From Papilionanthe hookeriana x Papilionanthe teres (taxonomy: Eukaryota; Streptophyta; Magnoliopsida; Asparagales; Orchidaceae), in the NCBI GenBank assembly GCA_022702705.1, contig CM040433.1, positions 16,023,682-16,087,681 on the forward strand: 64,000 nt of DNA. Reading direction: 5' to 3'. Shown here piece by piece: positions 45,236-58,734 of this stretch. The notes under the pieces were generated by a model. The model was not told the origin of the DNA and did no database searches. It saw only the letters and a program-made list of their open reading frames with translations. The translations under genes and the position numbers were made by a program. The first letter of the stretch is position 1. Each line of letters starts with the position of its first letter.

Positions 45236-45280
45236 CGGTGCCTAGGCGCCGAATTCTGGCGCCTAGGCGCCAGACTCGCC
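45236..45280. promoter_or_regulatory. Palindromic array upstream of ORF-B (Ath3)
   Basis: GGTGCCTAGGCGCC and CTGGCGCCTAGGCGCCAG with TA centres 21 bp apart. In the minus direction TTTTAAACCC follows about 40 bp on. Confidence 0.65.
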
Positions 45281-45663
45281 TTTACTAAAATTCGATTTAA
45301 AAATTGTATATTCCACCAAAACTTAACAAATTCTACTTCTAATTACTTACATGAGAGTATTACTCCATTTTCTAACTTCCAAACAATTCCACAAATAATT
45401 TAAATGATAACATAGATCCAACATTCAAACTCAAGATATAATCAAACTATTCAATTCCAATTCACATTTTTCCATTCCAAGCTCAAGAAATTCCAGAAAA
45501 AGTACTATAACAATGTTCAACACTTTATAAATAACACAAACATTACGAATTTTAAGCAAATTCACAATCAAACAACATACTTTGAACAATGAAAGCAAAC
45601 ACACAAACTAAATATTCAACTCATTAAAACATAACTCGATCACACCTAGAACACACTAACGAT

Positions 45664-46047
45664 CTATTCATCTCCTAACTTTGAATTTTCATCCCTCTCG
45701 CATTGAAGTTTGCTAGGCCTGCATGGATAGAAAACTAATGCCCTTGGAAATTACAAAGCCGTGTTCTCGTCAATCCATTTGTTCTTCGCATACATCGCCA
45801 ATTGAGAATCTTGAAAGGCCGCCATATGATCAAATTGAAGCTTCATCCGCCATTTCAAGTGCTCGATTAGGTGATACATCTCATGCAGACGATTTCCAAC
45901 ACTTAGTAATTCCGCCTCAATCTTATCTAGACGATTGAATAATTTCTCTAAACTTACAGCAATAAATCCATTGAAATAAGGTTGAGGATCTTTAGAAGAC
46001 TTATCTCTTATCCCATTTCCATGATGTCCTCTCTCCATTGCTTCCAA
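45664..46047 (-). pseudogene. Ath3 ORF-A, coiled-coil protein with one stop
   Basis: ATG 46047 (MEAMERGHHGNG). DPQPYFNGFIAVSLEKLFNRLDKIEAEL (in part) and HEMYHLIEHLKWRMKLQFDH match Ath1 ORF-A. TAA near 45751 replaces an acidic codon before FPRALVF, and the natural stop is TAG at 45666-45664. Function unknown; the helical content suggests self-association. Confidence 0.65.
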
Positions 46048-46112
46048 ACTTCTCGTTTCTCTCCAAAATGAGTTGTGCTGGACTAAATTAGGGTTGTTTA
46101 GGGATTGGGGAC

Positions 46113-46282
46113 AAAGATAGGGTGGTTTATAGGAAAAATTCGTGTGAAAAACGGAAGATTTTTGGTTTTTGCACGAACAGTAACTGGGGCGCTTAAGCGC
46201 CGAAATCTAGCACCTAGGTGCCGGACCATCGAAATACGGGTTATTCTGGTGATTAGTCGCAAAGTTTGGGCGCCTAGGCGCC
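46113..46282 (-). promoter_or_regulatory. ORF-A upstream module (Ath3): palindromic units and TATA box
   Basis: GGCGCCTAGGCGCC at about 46269-46282. GGCGCTTAAGCGCC (perfect palindrome) and GCACCTAGGTGC lie at 46188-46222, 21 bp apart. In the minus direction CCTATAAACCACCC follows (about 46126-46113), 65 nt before the ORF-A start. Confidence 0.65.
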
Positions 46283-46482
46283 GGAACCACGTTCGACTCC
46301 GTTTCGCCCATCGTCAAATTTTCAAAGTTTCGATCTTAAAATAGGTCTATTAAAATGGTGTGATCAACACACACACATCGATAAAGATAAATTCAAATCA
46401 TAAACAATCACAATGATAATATATGGGTTGCCTCCCACAAAGCATTTAGTTTAACGTCGTCAGCCCAACCTAATCAGTTATT

Positions 46483-47769
46483 TTAATCAGGTAGACTCGG
46501 CTCGTAAGCATCCTTGTAAATCGGTTTCATTTCTCCCATATAAGGCTTCATTCTTAATCTGTTAACTTTAAATATTTTTCCCGTCTTAGGATCTTTAATA
46601 TCCACAGCTCCAGAAGGGTATACTTTCTCAATTATAAATAGTCCCATCCATTTAGATCTTAATTTTCCAGGAAAAAGTGTTAAATGAGTATTAAATAATA
46701 ATACTTCTTGTCCAGGCTCAAATATTTTTTTCATGCAATTTCTTCATTCTTTCCTTATAAATCTTTGCATTTTCATAGGACTCATTTCTTATCTCTTCCA
46801 TTTCATTCAGTTGTAACAGTCGTTTCTCTCCTGCAGCATTCAAATCATAATTGAACTCCTTTATCGCCCAATAAGCTTTATGTTCCAGTTTAACAGGTAA
46901 GTGACAATGTTTAACATAAACTAACCGAAAAGGTGACATTCTGATAGGTGTCTTATAAGCTGTTCTATAAGCCCATAATGCAGAATCAAGTATATCAACC
47001 CAGTCAGTTCTTTTAGGATTAACAATCTTCTCTAATATTCTTTTAATTTCTCTGTTTGATACTTCAGCATTCCACTTGTTTGTGGGTGATAAACAGTTGC
47101 AATTCTATGTTTAATTCTGAATTTTTCCAGTAATGATTGAATTCTTACATTCCTGAAATGACTTCCCCCATCTGTGATAATTACCCTTGGTATTCCAAAT
47201 CTAGTAAAAATCTTTCTCTTTAAAAATTTCGAAACACTTTTGAAATCACAATTAGGTAAAGCTACAGCTTCAATTCACTTTAAAACATAATCAACTACTA
47301 ATAAAATATAAATCTTTCCAGATGATGGTATAAAAGGTCCCATAAAGTCTAAACCCCATACATCAAAAATCTCAATTTCTAATATATAGCTTAGAGACAT
47401 TTCATTATTTATGGATATATTCCCCATTCTTTGACATCGATCACAAGTTTTCACATAATGTTCAACATCTTTAAATAATGTAGGCCAATAAAATCTAGAA
47501 TTTAAAATTTTAAACGCAGTTTTATCCACTCCAAAGTGTCCTCTATATTCAGAATCGTGACATTTTTTAATAATTGCAAAACTTTCTTCATAAGGTACAC
47601 ATCTTCGAATCACTGAATCTCTGCCTATTTTAAATAAATGAGGATCTTCCCAAATATATAATTTAGAATCATTCTTAAGTTTCTTAATATATTTGCTATT
47701 CAATCCATACGGTAAAATATTGCTAAATAAATAGTTAACTATATCTGCATACCATGACGTTTGTAATCC
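46483..47769 (-). pseudogene. Ath3 integrase, broken
   Basis: The HHCC domain is intact in the frame 47703-47275 (CHDSEYRGHFGVDKT ... HYVKTCDRCQRMG), followed by LDFMGPFIPSSGKIYILLVVDY. The later core (ITDGGSHF near 47180) and the tail (YVKHCHLPVKLEHKAYW, GKLRSKWMGLF) lie in shifted frames down to TAA at 46485-46483. Confidence 0.85.
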
Positions 47770-49440
47770 TTAAATAACATAAAACTGTTCATCAGTGAAT
47801 TTCTTATTTATGTTTTCTTCAGTAATCTTCTCACTATTATTTTTAATTCTTGATAAATGATCAGCAATTTGGTTGTCAGCTTCTTTTCTGCCCATTATTT
47901 GAAAATCAAATTCTCGTAAAAGTAAGACCCATCTTATCCATCTAGGTTTAGCATCCTTTTTAGACATTAAATACTTAATAGCGGAATGATCAGTATGTAC
48001 GATACATTTGGTCCCAATAAGATAAGGTCTAAATTTATCAAAGGCATATACTATTGCTAAGAGCTCTTTCTCAGTAATAGTGTAATTTATTTGAGTTTCA
48101 TTATGAGTTTTGCTAGCATAATATATAACTTTGAAAATTTTATCATATTTTTGTCCCAATACAGCTCCAACTACATAATCACTTGCATCACACATTAATT
48201 CAAAAGGTTTACTCCAATTAGGCGCAACAATGACAGGTGCGGTGATTAATTTCTCTTTTAAAATATTGAAAGCATTCTGAAAATCTTCATTAAATTTAAA
48301 CTAAGCTTCTTTTTCTAATAAATGACAAAGAGGTTTAGCAATTTTAGAAAAATCCTTTATATATCTTCTATAAAATCCAGCATGAACCAGAAAACTTCTC
48401 ACATCAGTAACATTAGTAGTTGGTTGAAGTTCAACAATAATTTTCACTTTTGCCTAATCAACTTCCATCCCTTTTTGTGAAATTTTATGTCCAAGTACAA
48501 TTCCTTCTGTGACCATAAACTGACATTTTTCCAGCTTAGAACCAAATTTGTTTCTTCACATCTTTTCAGAACTTTTGTTATATTTTCCAAGCAAGACTCA
48601 AAAGAAGTTCCAAATACTGAAAAATCGTCCATAAATACTTCAATTCCTTTATCAATTAGATCACAAAATATTGACATCATACATCTCTGAAAAGTTGCAG
48701 GTGCATTACATAAACCGAAAGGCATTCTTCTAAAGGCAAATATTCCATAGACTTGCAAATGTTGTTTTCTCTTGGTCCTTAGGAGCAACGGGTAATTGAT
48801 GATAACCAGAATATCCATTTTAAAAACAGAAATATGAGTGTCCAGCTAATTTATCCAGCATTTGATCCAAGAAAGGTAAAGGAAAATGATCCTTTCTAGT
48901 AGCATTGTTTAATTTTCGATAATTAATGCAAATTTGCCAACTAGTAACTTGTCTTGTAGGGATTAATTCATTTTTATCATTAATAATGACAATTACTCCT
49001 CTTTTCTTCGGAACACAATGAATAGGACTTACCCATTGACTATTCGAAATAGGATAAATAATTCCAGCATCTAACCATTTTAAAATCTCTTTCTTAATAA
49101 CCTCTTTCATAATTGAATTCAATCTTCTTTGAGATTCAATAGTAGGTTTACAATTTTCTTCCATTAAAATCCTATGCATACAGATTGAAGAGTTTATTCC
49201 TCTTATATCTGCAATAGTCCAACCAAAAGCTTTCTTATATTTATTTAGAACTCCTATTAATTTTTCTTCTTGATCTTTGCTTAGTTCTAAAGATATAATC
49301 ACAGATAAAGTTAATGAATTTTCAAGAAATGCATACTTTAAATGCGCAGGTAACATTTTTAATTCCAGTTCAGGGGCTTTTTCAACTGAGGGTAAAAGTA
49401 TATCGTTTTTAGTTGTGTCTAAAATTTCTCAATTATCATG
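47770..49440 (-). pseudogene. pol: Ath3 reverse transcriptase and RNase H, broken
   Basis: RT frame 49356-48820: LKWLDAGIIYPISNSQWVSP, WQICINYRKLN, HFPLPFLDQMLDKLAGH. Frame 48818-48444: MPFGLCNAPATFQRCM and the intact catalytic box FMDDF (about 48634-48620). RNase H 48195-47770: MCDASD, TEKELLAIVYAFDKFRPYL, TDHSAIKYLMSKKDAKPRW. Breaks are a TAA near 48820 and one-base losses near 48750 and 48530. The linker between protease and RT (49440-49577) has a TAA near 49460. Confidence 0.87.
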
Positions 49441-49577
49441 AATATAATAAGTTTCTTCAAATTAATTTTCTTCATTCACTTCTTCAATTTCTTCAGTTAA
49501 TGACTCATTATATAACATAGATCCATCATTTTTTTCTTCAGAAATGACTTTACATTTTTTTTGATAATGCTTTTCAA

Positions 49578-50528
49578 TTATATAATCAATAATATCCATC
49601 CGATAGCATTTTTCTTTTTCAGGATACCCATTGATTTCAGAATATTAAATGTTATCTCTTGATCATTAACTCTCATTGCTAATTCTCCTTTTTGCACATC
49701 AATCATAGCTCGTCCAGCAGCTAGAAAAGGTCTCCCTAAAATAATAGATATTTCTTTATCTTCTTTCATATCCAGTACAATGAAATCCACAGGAAAGATA
49801 AATTTATCCACTTTAACAAGAACATCCTCTATAACTCCTTTAGGATAAGTAATAGATCGATCAGCTAACTGAAGGGTTACAGTGGTGGGAGAAATCTCTT
49901 CTAAATCAAACCTTTGAAAGATAGAAAATGGCATGAGATTAATACTTGCTCCTAAATCACATAAGGCTTTTCCACAAAGTTTCTCTCCAATAACACATGG
50001 TATAGTGAAACTTCCAGGATCTTTAAGCTTCTGAGGTAATTTCTTTTGAATTATTGCACTACATTCTTCACTTAATGCAATAGTTTCGTAAACTTCAAAT
50101 TTCCGTTTCTTGCTTAAAATATCCTTCATAATTTTTGCATAACTCGGCATTTGTTCCGAAGCTTCAGCAAAAGGAATGTTAATGGTAAGTTTCTTAAAAA
50201 TCTCAAAGAATTTAGAAAATTGATGATCAAGCTTCTGCTGTTTTAGTCTTTGAGGAAAAGATGGTGGTGGTCTTTTAACTTCCACTTCAATAGGAATTAT
50301 AGTTTGATCTTTACTTTGAGAAAGATTTTCTTTAGGTTTTTCAATCTCTTCAACCTCTCTCTCTTTTTCAATTTCATTATGAATTTTCTCTTTTAATTCC
50401 TTTCCACTTCTAAGTTGTACAGCTTTTTCTTGTTCATGGTCTTTCCCAATTTCTTTTGGATTAATTTCGATGTTACTAGGAAGTGTTCCTTGAGGTCTAT
50501 AATTAATTAAATTAGCAATTTGTCCCAT
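49578..50528 (-). pseudogene. Ath3 gag C-terminus and protease
   Basis: A 316-codon open frame: MGQIANLINYRPQGTLPSN, charged linker, PPPSFPQRLKQQKLDHQF, IPFAEASEQMPSYAKIM, then the protease with KALCDLGASINLMPFSIF, DRSITYPKGVIEDVLVKVD, FIFPVDFIVLDM and ILGRPFLAAGRAMIDVQKGE. A one-base change near 49625 moves the frame after NILKSM. This is the best preserved protease in the window. Confidence 0.85.
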
Positions 50529-51775
50529 CTGATTTTTAATATTTTGAATAGCAGTGTTTTGAGTTTATAACTAGTTACCTAGTTGCAAGATCAATTCTTC
50601 TAAAGATAACGTTTTCTGTTGATTGTTAAAACCAGGAGGATAAGTTGGTCTAAAGTTTGAACTTCCTTGATTATTCCAATTCCCAGTTGGATTAACTTGA
50701 TTATTACCCCATTGTTGATGTCCATTATTCGAATTAAAATTAGGGTGATTTTTCCAACCTGGATTAAATAATTCGAATAAGGGTTATTAGTTTTACTAGC
50801 AATAGCTTGCAATGTCTCCATTATTTGAGAATCATCAATATTTGCAGAATTGTCATTACTTACATGTGATACATTAATAGCAAAATTATCCAATTTCTTA
50901 GATATCACAACCACTTGTGAAGCTAAAATAGAAAAGGCTTCATTATCTTGAATATTTGCCACTCTTTTAGGATTAACCCTTTTAGAAGGCCATTGAAAAT
51001 TATAGTTAATCATTTCTTCAATTAAGGTATAAGCTTCATCAAATCTCTTATCCATTAAAGAACCACCAGCAGCATCATCTATAATAGATCTAAGTGATCC
51101 AATAAGTTTGTTATAAAATATTTGAATAATTAACCAATTTGGTAAAGCATGATGAGGACATTTTCTTAATAGTTCTTTAAATCTGTCCCATTTTTCGTAT
51201 ATTGTCACTCCATCAAATTGCATAAATGAAGTAATATCATTTCTTAATTTAGCAGTTTTAGGAGGAGGAAAATATTTAGCAAGGAGTTTTTGTGCCATAT
51301 CTGCGCAAGTTTTAATAGAACCAGTTGTTAATGAGTTCAACCACATCTTTGCTTTATCTTTTAAAGAAAAAGGAAAGAGTCTAAGCCTAATAGCATCATC
51401 AGAAACATTATTATATTTAAAGGTAGCACAAAATTCTAAGAAACTAGCAAGGTGTAAGTTTGGATCCTCATTTGGTGTTCCTCCAAATTGATTATTTTGA
51501 ATCATTTGAATAATAGAAGGTTTAAGCTCAAAAGAATTAGCATCTACAATAGACATTTGAATACTAATATGAAGTTCATTAGCTGTAGGGTTTGCATAAT
51601 CCCTTAATGGTTTATAAACATTTTGTTCATTAATTTCTATTGGATTTTCATTATTGTTATGTAAGTTAGCCATTTCTTGATATTTTTGAGTTTGTTTTCC
51701 TTTTCTAATTCTTTTAACAGTTCTTTCTAATTCAGAATCAAAAGGTAATAATTCTTCAGATCCAGAACTACGCAT
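50529..51775 (-). pseudogene. gag: Ath3 gag (capsid), frameshifted near the end
   Basis: ATG 51775 (MRSSGSEELLPFDSELER) opens about 335 codons with the whole capsid region intact: ELKPSIIQMIQNNQFGG, DPNLHLASFLEFC, DDAIRLRLFPFSLKDKAKMWLN, LLAKYFPPPKTAKLRNDI and CPHHALPNWLIIQIFYNKL. A one-base deletion near 50773, in NPYSNY|FNPGW, and stops near 50565 separate it from the downstream frame. No CCHC motif is seen. Confidence 0.87.
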
Positions 51776-51915
51776 AAAAATTAAATAAAAGAACTTGAAA
51801 ATAAAATAAAATCTTTTTGGTATTTTTTTTGTTAATATTTTTGTATTTTTAAAGAAATAAAAGTGTATATAAAATATTTTTTATTTGAAAAATCTAAAAA
51901 TTGTCTTTTACTCGC

Positions 51916-51932
51916 ATTCAAGAACGGCGCCA
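51916..51932 (-). other. Ath3 primer-binding site
   Basis: On the minus strand TGGCGCCGTTCTTGAAT follows the LTR end by six bases. The first ten bases match the tRNA-Asp-type site. Confidence 0.75.
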
Positions 51933-51938
51933 AAAACT

Positions 51939-53676
51939 TGGTGAATGAATTTTATATGCAAGAATTTATGAACTTAGATTTATATATTTATAATGATTTC
52001 GTAAAGTCACAATTTCAAACGCAAGTATACATATCGTTTCAAGTAATACAAGGCTCTATTGGAGTCCTAGTTTTCGATCCACAGGGAAGTTTAATTTTAA
52101 AAAATTAATAGATTTTCAAATTAAAAGAAATTATATATTTTTTTATTTCTTTTCAAAATTCAAATTTTAAATTTAATGAAATTTTTACTAGATGTAAGTA
52201 AAGCAGCAATAAAGTAAAGGTTAATGCAAGTATAAATATAACAACTTTCTCCTTTTCAACTAATCCAAGATTTTTCAGAAAAACTATCATTCGTAGAGAA
52301 CTTGAAATTATGGTATTGCGCCAAATAGAAGCAATCTTATTCTTTAGCTTGGCTCGATAATATAAAGAACATTGGCTAATCTATAGATTGGTTCAGGATG
52401 TATTATTAGTAGAATGGGTTAATCTAGGCTCACACTTCTAGATGTCCAAGGGTGGCTATGGTCGGCCCTACTAGTGACCCGTTCCCTTTCTATAAACCAA
52501 ATTATTAAAATTTAGTCTGTCACTCTAAAAAATAATTAATTCTACGCCCAATAAATAATATTTCCGATTTATTTGCACTTCACCTTGAATAACCCGCACA
52601 TGGCTTTCGATTACCCAAGGATTCATTTGATATCTACTAGTTAAGAACTCATCTCCGGATAGGTCTCAGAATTCAACAACAGGTTTTAACAATTTAAATG
52701 GTCAGTTTAAAAAGTAAATTAAGATCAGGTATGGATATCAATGCAATAATTTTTAAAATTAAGTTAAGTTCTTCAACAAAATCAAATTATCTTATTATCT
52801 TTTCATGGTTGAAAGGAGAAAGAAAAGTAACTACTCAGAACACATTGAATTCACACAACAAAACATATTTATAAAACTTTGAACCAAGTTACAAATACTT
52901 AACTGGAATGTTCCTTCAAGTGATCCTTTGACTCCTACTGACTCCAATGTAAAGCACAAGACTTCAACAGCACCAACACTTACAACCTCTCACTTACTAC
53001 TCACGGAATTGAGTAGTAACACTCAAAATAACTAAAATAAACTCACTAAATACTTAAGAAGAATATATGGTGGCTCTTTTAAGCTATCTCTAGATACTGG
53101 AGAACTAAAAGAGGGGCTGGTTCTCTGTAGAAATGTCTCCTATTTATAGAGCTTCGAAAATGACCAAGGGTTGCTTAAGTCACCTCTTCAAAATTCATCT
53201 AAATTCAATGAATCTTATAGAAAGTAACTGTGGCGCCTAGGTGCCGGGATCTGGCGCCTAGGCTCTGGACTCCGTGACCAAGTCTTCGCACCTCTTCACT
53301 TTGGATTGCACCTCTTCGAGATTAAAACCGTTTTCCTTTGTCCAGATGCATTGTATCACATGTCCTATGTATCAGGAGTAACTTCCAGTCTTCTAGAAGG
53401 TCTGATAACCGCTTAACACCTACAAAATAACTTCCCAAAGTTGTCAAAAATCTTATCTGCTTCAGTATTGAACTGGCGCTTAGGAGTCAGATTCTGGCGC
53501 CTAGGCGCCGGATCTATAATTTTGGCAACTTTGCTTTTTAGCTCTATTTTTGCTCCTTTTTGCTCCTTCTTCCTTTTTGAACTCTTTTTTCATCACCTAT
53601 ATCCAAAAACATAAAAATACCTTTCATTAAAGCATAATATCCTTAAAAATTGAATCATAAATAAGGCATAAAAATA
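51939..53676 (-). repeat. Ath3 5' LTR (start truncated)
   Basis: Matches 40519-42304 nearly throughout. Two 21-bp units at about 53228-53275 (three in the 3' LTR) and a second cluster at about 53472-53510. The minus-strand start is missing about 18 bp. Confidence 0.85.
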
Positions 53677-53689
53677 AGTGACATTTGAT

Positions 53690-56600
53690 CTTCATTAGAT
53701 TTGTAATTTAAAGTATTATTAGGTTAAGTGACATTTGATCTTTATTAAAGGTGTCATTATCATCAAACCATTAATTAGGTGCTTTAGATTAGAGGATCAA
53801 AATCTTCCTAGAGAAAAACCCCTTACTTTAGGATCATCAAATTCGATTAACTTCTAAATTTTAATAATTTAAGAAATTACAACTTTACCCTTAATATTAA
53901 AAAAGTGATGTTAGTTTCTACCTCTTAGCCCCTTATGTTTCAATCATCTAAGAATCTCAATTAAGATTATTCATTGCCAATTTATCCCTTTGGTTAGGCC
54001 TAAACATTAATTAAAGCTTAAATCTCACAATTATCATTTGCCCTTTTAGGCTTATTACTTCATAAATCTTTCAATATAACTCAAATGAATTTGAATTTTT
54101 TATGTTACCCCAATCATGAGACAATTAAAATATCAGAGGAGAAAATGTAATTTTATGATTTATTTTTTTTATAATTATTTTAATTCAAAGTTGTGTAATT
54201 TCATTGTTAATTCGTTTCGTCATCCAAGACTAATCATCAATTCTTAAGAAAATTATTGGAGGTTCACCTAGGTTAGAGGACCATTCTGACCAAATTTCAT
54301 AATCTTTTGATTTTATTTTAATTATTATAATTATTTGTTAATTTTGATTATTAATTAAATAAAAAAATATTATTTACATTGAAAAATTAAGTTTTAAATT
54401 TTTCTTAAATCTCTCTGAGTTCAAGGAATCCAAAGAAACAAATTTCATATTCTTATAATTTTTTCTTTGATTTAATGGAATTATTTTAATGCAGAATTAT
54501 GTAAACCCCATTTTAAGCCTTTTAAAATTTATAACTTTAGTATTAAAATTAAGAAAAATACTTTAATTGTTCCTAAGTGATTAGGAAGCAATTTGAAATA
54601 TTTTTGTGCATTTTAATATTTTATTGATTTTTATGGTTTTTAATTGTTTTAATTATTTTTAAAAATTAAGAAATAGGTTAAAAATAAACTATTTGTTTTA
54701 ACTTCAGTTTTATTTTTCTTAAATTCCTCTGGTTGTAAGAAACTCCCAAAACCATTTTTATAATTTTTTTACTTGTATTTTAATTATTATAATTATTTTA
54801 ATGTTAGAAATGCTATTTTACTTAAAAAATCAAGTTTAGTGGTTAGATCAATTCATATTGAGTTCAAATTTCTTGTGGAGTTCCTCTGACCATCTCCTTT
54901 AATGTGGATTAATTTTTATGATTTTTATAATTATATTTTGATTATTTAATTTTTCTTAAGCTTTAATGAGTTAATTACATAAAGTGGCATTTTACTTAAC
55001 GAAATCCAATTTATATTTTCTTATGATCCTCTAACCCTAATGAACCTACCAAAGTAAATTTTACATTTTTTCAATTTATATTTTAATTATTATAATTTTA
55101 ATTAGGCATAGGTAGTTTAGCTTGAAAATTAGGGATTCCACACCAGAGATGCCCACTGACTTTGAAAAAAATCAGAGGATGCCCCTATTAACATGAGGAA
55201 TAAACCCCTAAAGTTTTATGCTATGGTGATTATTATTTAATGAGTTATCATTAAAATATCTCAGAGGGTATTTAATTAATTAATAATTTGAGACATGTCA
55301 AATAATTTTAATTTTTGTTCCACATTATTCACCTCTGTTCAGTGAGCAAGATATGTTTTATTTTATTTTTATGAATTTTCTACACGAAGTTATGAATTTT
55401 CTAAGATTACGGATTTAAATAAATACAAAAAAATTGGATTTTCTTACTTATCCTAGTCAGCGCCACACAAACCTACAGCGGATCGAAGCCTCAGCGCGAC
55501 ATCTTCTGGTTGGGCGCGGCCATCCGACTCAACGTCACATGGCTCTGCGGTTCCGTTCCTCAGGGCCAGGGAGGTTGAGTGGTGGAGTCAATTTGGTTCT
55601 ATGGTGGCTCCAAGGTGAAGATTTAAGGGGATTTTGGGTTTTTGGCTTAGTTGGCTAGCTTGGGTTTAAACCCTTGGTGAACTGGCTAAATCATACCCTA
55701 AAGTGGTTAGAGCTGCTTCTAATGTCCCCAAGTGTGTTTGGGTGAGGTCAAATGACTTTTTTGGGCACGGGGAAATGGCTTAGGAATTTCACAAAATGGG
55801 TAAATCCAAGTGGAGAGGGGAGAAGGAGTGGTCACCTACACTTGCCCGATTTGGCAAATTTGACTTCATGATGCCCATGCAAGGCTCCATGAAGCATTCC
55901 ATGCCATTTGTGGGTTATGTGGATGTTTCATGCTAATGGTATTTAAGATTTTATGAATTTTAAATGAGAAAGGTCAACATGCCTAATTTTCGTAAAGTTC
56001 CATGTACATGCACGCTATGATTCATTTGATGCCATGATTAAATGATTTAAATGCCATGGGATGACGAGGATAGGATTAATTGTCATGTGGGCTCAAATTG
56101 GGCTTTTAAAATTAATGTCATGGGCTTTTAAAAATGCATAAGGGGATGGACCTTATAAACATGCACATGATGATTTGGATTTTTGAAATTGATTATGGGA
56201 TGATCAAAAGGATTGGGATTGATTGAAATTGGATTTAGGCAAGTTGAATTTTGGTTTTGAATTGAAATTTGGGGAAATTGATTGGTCATGAATCTTAATT
56301 TGGGGAATTTGGGATTTTATGTCAAAATTGGGGGTTTTGGTTCAGAAGTGAAATTTGGGTTTGGGATTAGTTCAATTGGGCTTCACATTGGTTTAGATTG
56401 GAATTGGACATGTTGAATTAGGGTTTAGAATTGAGATTGGTAGGGGTAAAATTAAGATTTTGGTCAAAATTGGTCAATTTGGTCAAATTTGGCAAATTTG
56501 AGACAATTGGGTGATGTGGGGAAGTTTTAAGTGATTTTTAGGATCAAATTGCGTGGAATTTGGATTGTTACAATTTTGGCTATTTTGGGGTATTTTGGTA

Positions 56601-57260
56601 ATTTGACTAATTTTGGTGGGTTTGGGTCATTTTTTGTCAATTGTTGGTTTAAAATGATTTTGGTAAGGTTTTTGAATGAATTTGGAGGTTTTGGTAAGTT
56701 TTGGGAATTTTGGTTGAAAAATTAGGATTTATGGTGGAATTACTATTTTAGGGTATTTGACCATGGGTCTTAGCCATGCCTAACCACTTTGGGACCAAAC
56801 CTAGCCAAGCGATAACTCTTTATGAACCTTCACATGTTGTTCCTAGCCATCTTGATCAAAGACCAGAGGCTTGGGACCACCCATGTGAGTTTCCTAAAGG
56901 GGTGGAGGGGAATTGGTTTAGGGTTTTGGAATAGTTGGGGAACTCAAGAGATTAGGGTGTGTGTGTAATACCAAGCCCTGATCACCCAGGGTTGCCCTAA
57001 GTTCAATCATTTATATGGGAAATCATTTTTGAACCTCCAAAAGTTGGTTTTCAACCTACCAAAGGGTTTGGAGGTTTGTAACCATTTATTTAGGGCTTTA
57101 ATAAAAGCTAAGAAGTGGTTTAGATTTGTAAGTGATCGGCTCCATCTCTAGTCTTCTAAGATAGTCATGGGAAAATCCTATGGCTAGACCTTAAGTAATA
57201 AGAGAAAGTTTGGACCTCACCAAAAATGAGGTCAACACTGGGTTGGTGAGCCTTTTAACA
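53690..57260 (-). mobile_element. G2: partial long LTR, inverted relative of G1
   Basis: On the minus strand it starts TGTTAAAAGGCTCACC at 57260 and then parallels G1: GTTGACCTCATTTTTGG (57235), CTTAAGGTCTAGCC, the CCCAA tract (complement at 56200-56760), a GC-rich patch (55480-55570) followed by AATCCGTAATCTTAG and TTGCTCACTGAACAGAGG (about 55350), then AT-rich U5-like sequence. It ends near 53690 at Ath3, well short of the G1 length. No coding capacity; short frames inside are not genes. Confidence 0.65.
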
Positions 57261-58734
57261 CTTTAGGACAATCTATGTAGAAAAATATATGCAGAGCCTG
57301 TTGGATTTAAGAAGCATGGGGTCTTCTCTTCGGAACATGCAATATAAATGCAGTTATCTAGAGCGGTCTTTAATTATCAAGAAGGCCCTATTAATTTGAA
57401 TTGGGTTATGGCCATGCTATTCAACCTGTTTTAAAACCTGGCTGAAGGCCATGCAAGAAAGTAAAAAAGTAGGTTTTAAAGTCTTGAATGTTTTAATCCT
57501 AAATTTTAATTATCTTGAATGTTTTATTTAGAATTTTTTTAAGTATAAAAATTAAAATTTTAGGATACTTAATGAGCCTAAATTATACTTTTCATGATAT
57601 CCCAGATGTAAAGAAAGAAACAAGGAAGAACAAATGTTGACATGCAGGCATGCTGTCATGTGATAAGAAGTAAAACAAGCCAAATAAAATAATAAAAGAT
57701 CGGTGTCACTCGGTCTATAACATATCCCAGAAAAGAAAACGACGGTCGAACTCTGCATAAACATGTTCGGTCCTAATTATATACATCATTATAAAATCTA
57801 GAATTAAGATACGGGGCACGAGCATTAGCTCTTGGTCATTTCCATGTGATTCATATGTCAATTACATCAGAACCTGTGCATCTATCCTAAACTCTAAAAG
57901 TACATAGGAAAAGAAAAGAATCAATACTGCATGAAAGAAAAATGCTAGCGAAAAAGCCCACATGCATATGAAGTATAGTGAGTCATGCCATGTAAGTAGG
58001 GGAGCTAAATGGCACCTGCATGCAAAAGGGTCAGAAATTATCACATGCTCCCCATGGAAGTACCTATTTGTGTGCATATATAGGCACAACTCCTTGTAGA
58101 ACAACGTCCTAACACACTACCTTGCACATGAAGCATGCAGTCACACCAAAAGCACAAACGGAAAGGTGCTTGGCTAGGGCAACCAATTCAACAAAGAACA
58201 ATAGCCAAACATCAAAATGACTACCTAACACCCTAAATATGAACCTAACACACCATCTAATGAAAGTGTCCTAACCTAGTATCTAAGTGCATGGGTTAAG
58301 TCTTTGGATATCGTACGACTTTGACGGGGTTGCCATACTGACCCCGTCCTAAAGATTCAAAAGATCTGATGCACATAACAAACGAAGGGTGACATTTTAA
58401 AACTAGTTGCCTCATATATGGCCTAACTTGCATAGTTTTAAAAGTAGGCAAATAATACTAGTAATAGTGAAAATATCCACTTTATGAAGTAGCGAACCTA
58501 CAATGCGGGCCTGTGATGCATATGACACACGTTATAACCCTTGGATCCTTAGTACAGTCATACTTGTGTCAATCCAAATGAATTAACTTGAATTTCTTAT
58601 CGGTATAAACCTGACAAGAAATGCTCGTTAAGGCAACCTAACCGACAAGGGGTCTCTCGCCTATTGATCCTGGCTCACTATCCATGCAAACATGCAAATG
58701 CAAGTGCAAATAGTCAACTGACAAAAGTGACGAG
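57261..58734. other. Unrecognised sequence with no supported gene
   Basis: Possible internal region of the G2 element on the far side of its LTR start, or host filler. Minus-strand frames of 70-80 codons (57764-57552, 58104-57862) show no motifs. CGACTTTGACGGGGTTGCC at 58317 and GACCCCGTCC at 58340 form an imperfect inverted pair (GACGGGGT / ACCCCGTC). Confidence 0.35.

Larger units (their letters stand above)
40519..53676 (-). mobile_element. Ath3: nearly complete Athila-like element, minus strand
   Basis: On the minus strand: 5' LTR (53676-51939), PBS (51932-51916), gag, protease, RT/RNase H, integrase, ORF-A, ORF-B, internal PPT, hairpin and 3' PPT, 3' LTR (42304-40519). Same gene order and proteins as Ath1, but clearly diverged in sequence. 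The 5' LTR lacks about 18 bp present at the start of the 3' LTR, and I find no clean target duplication, so its right end has probably been rearranged. Stops and frameshifts occur in all genes. Confidence 0.88.
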
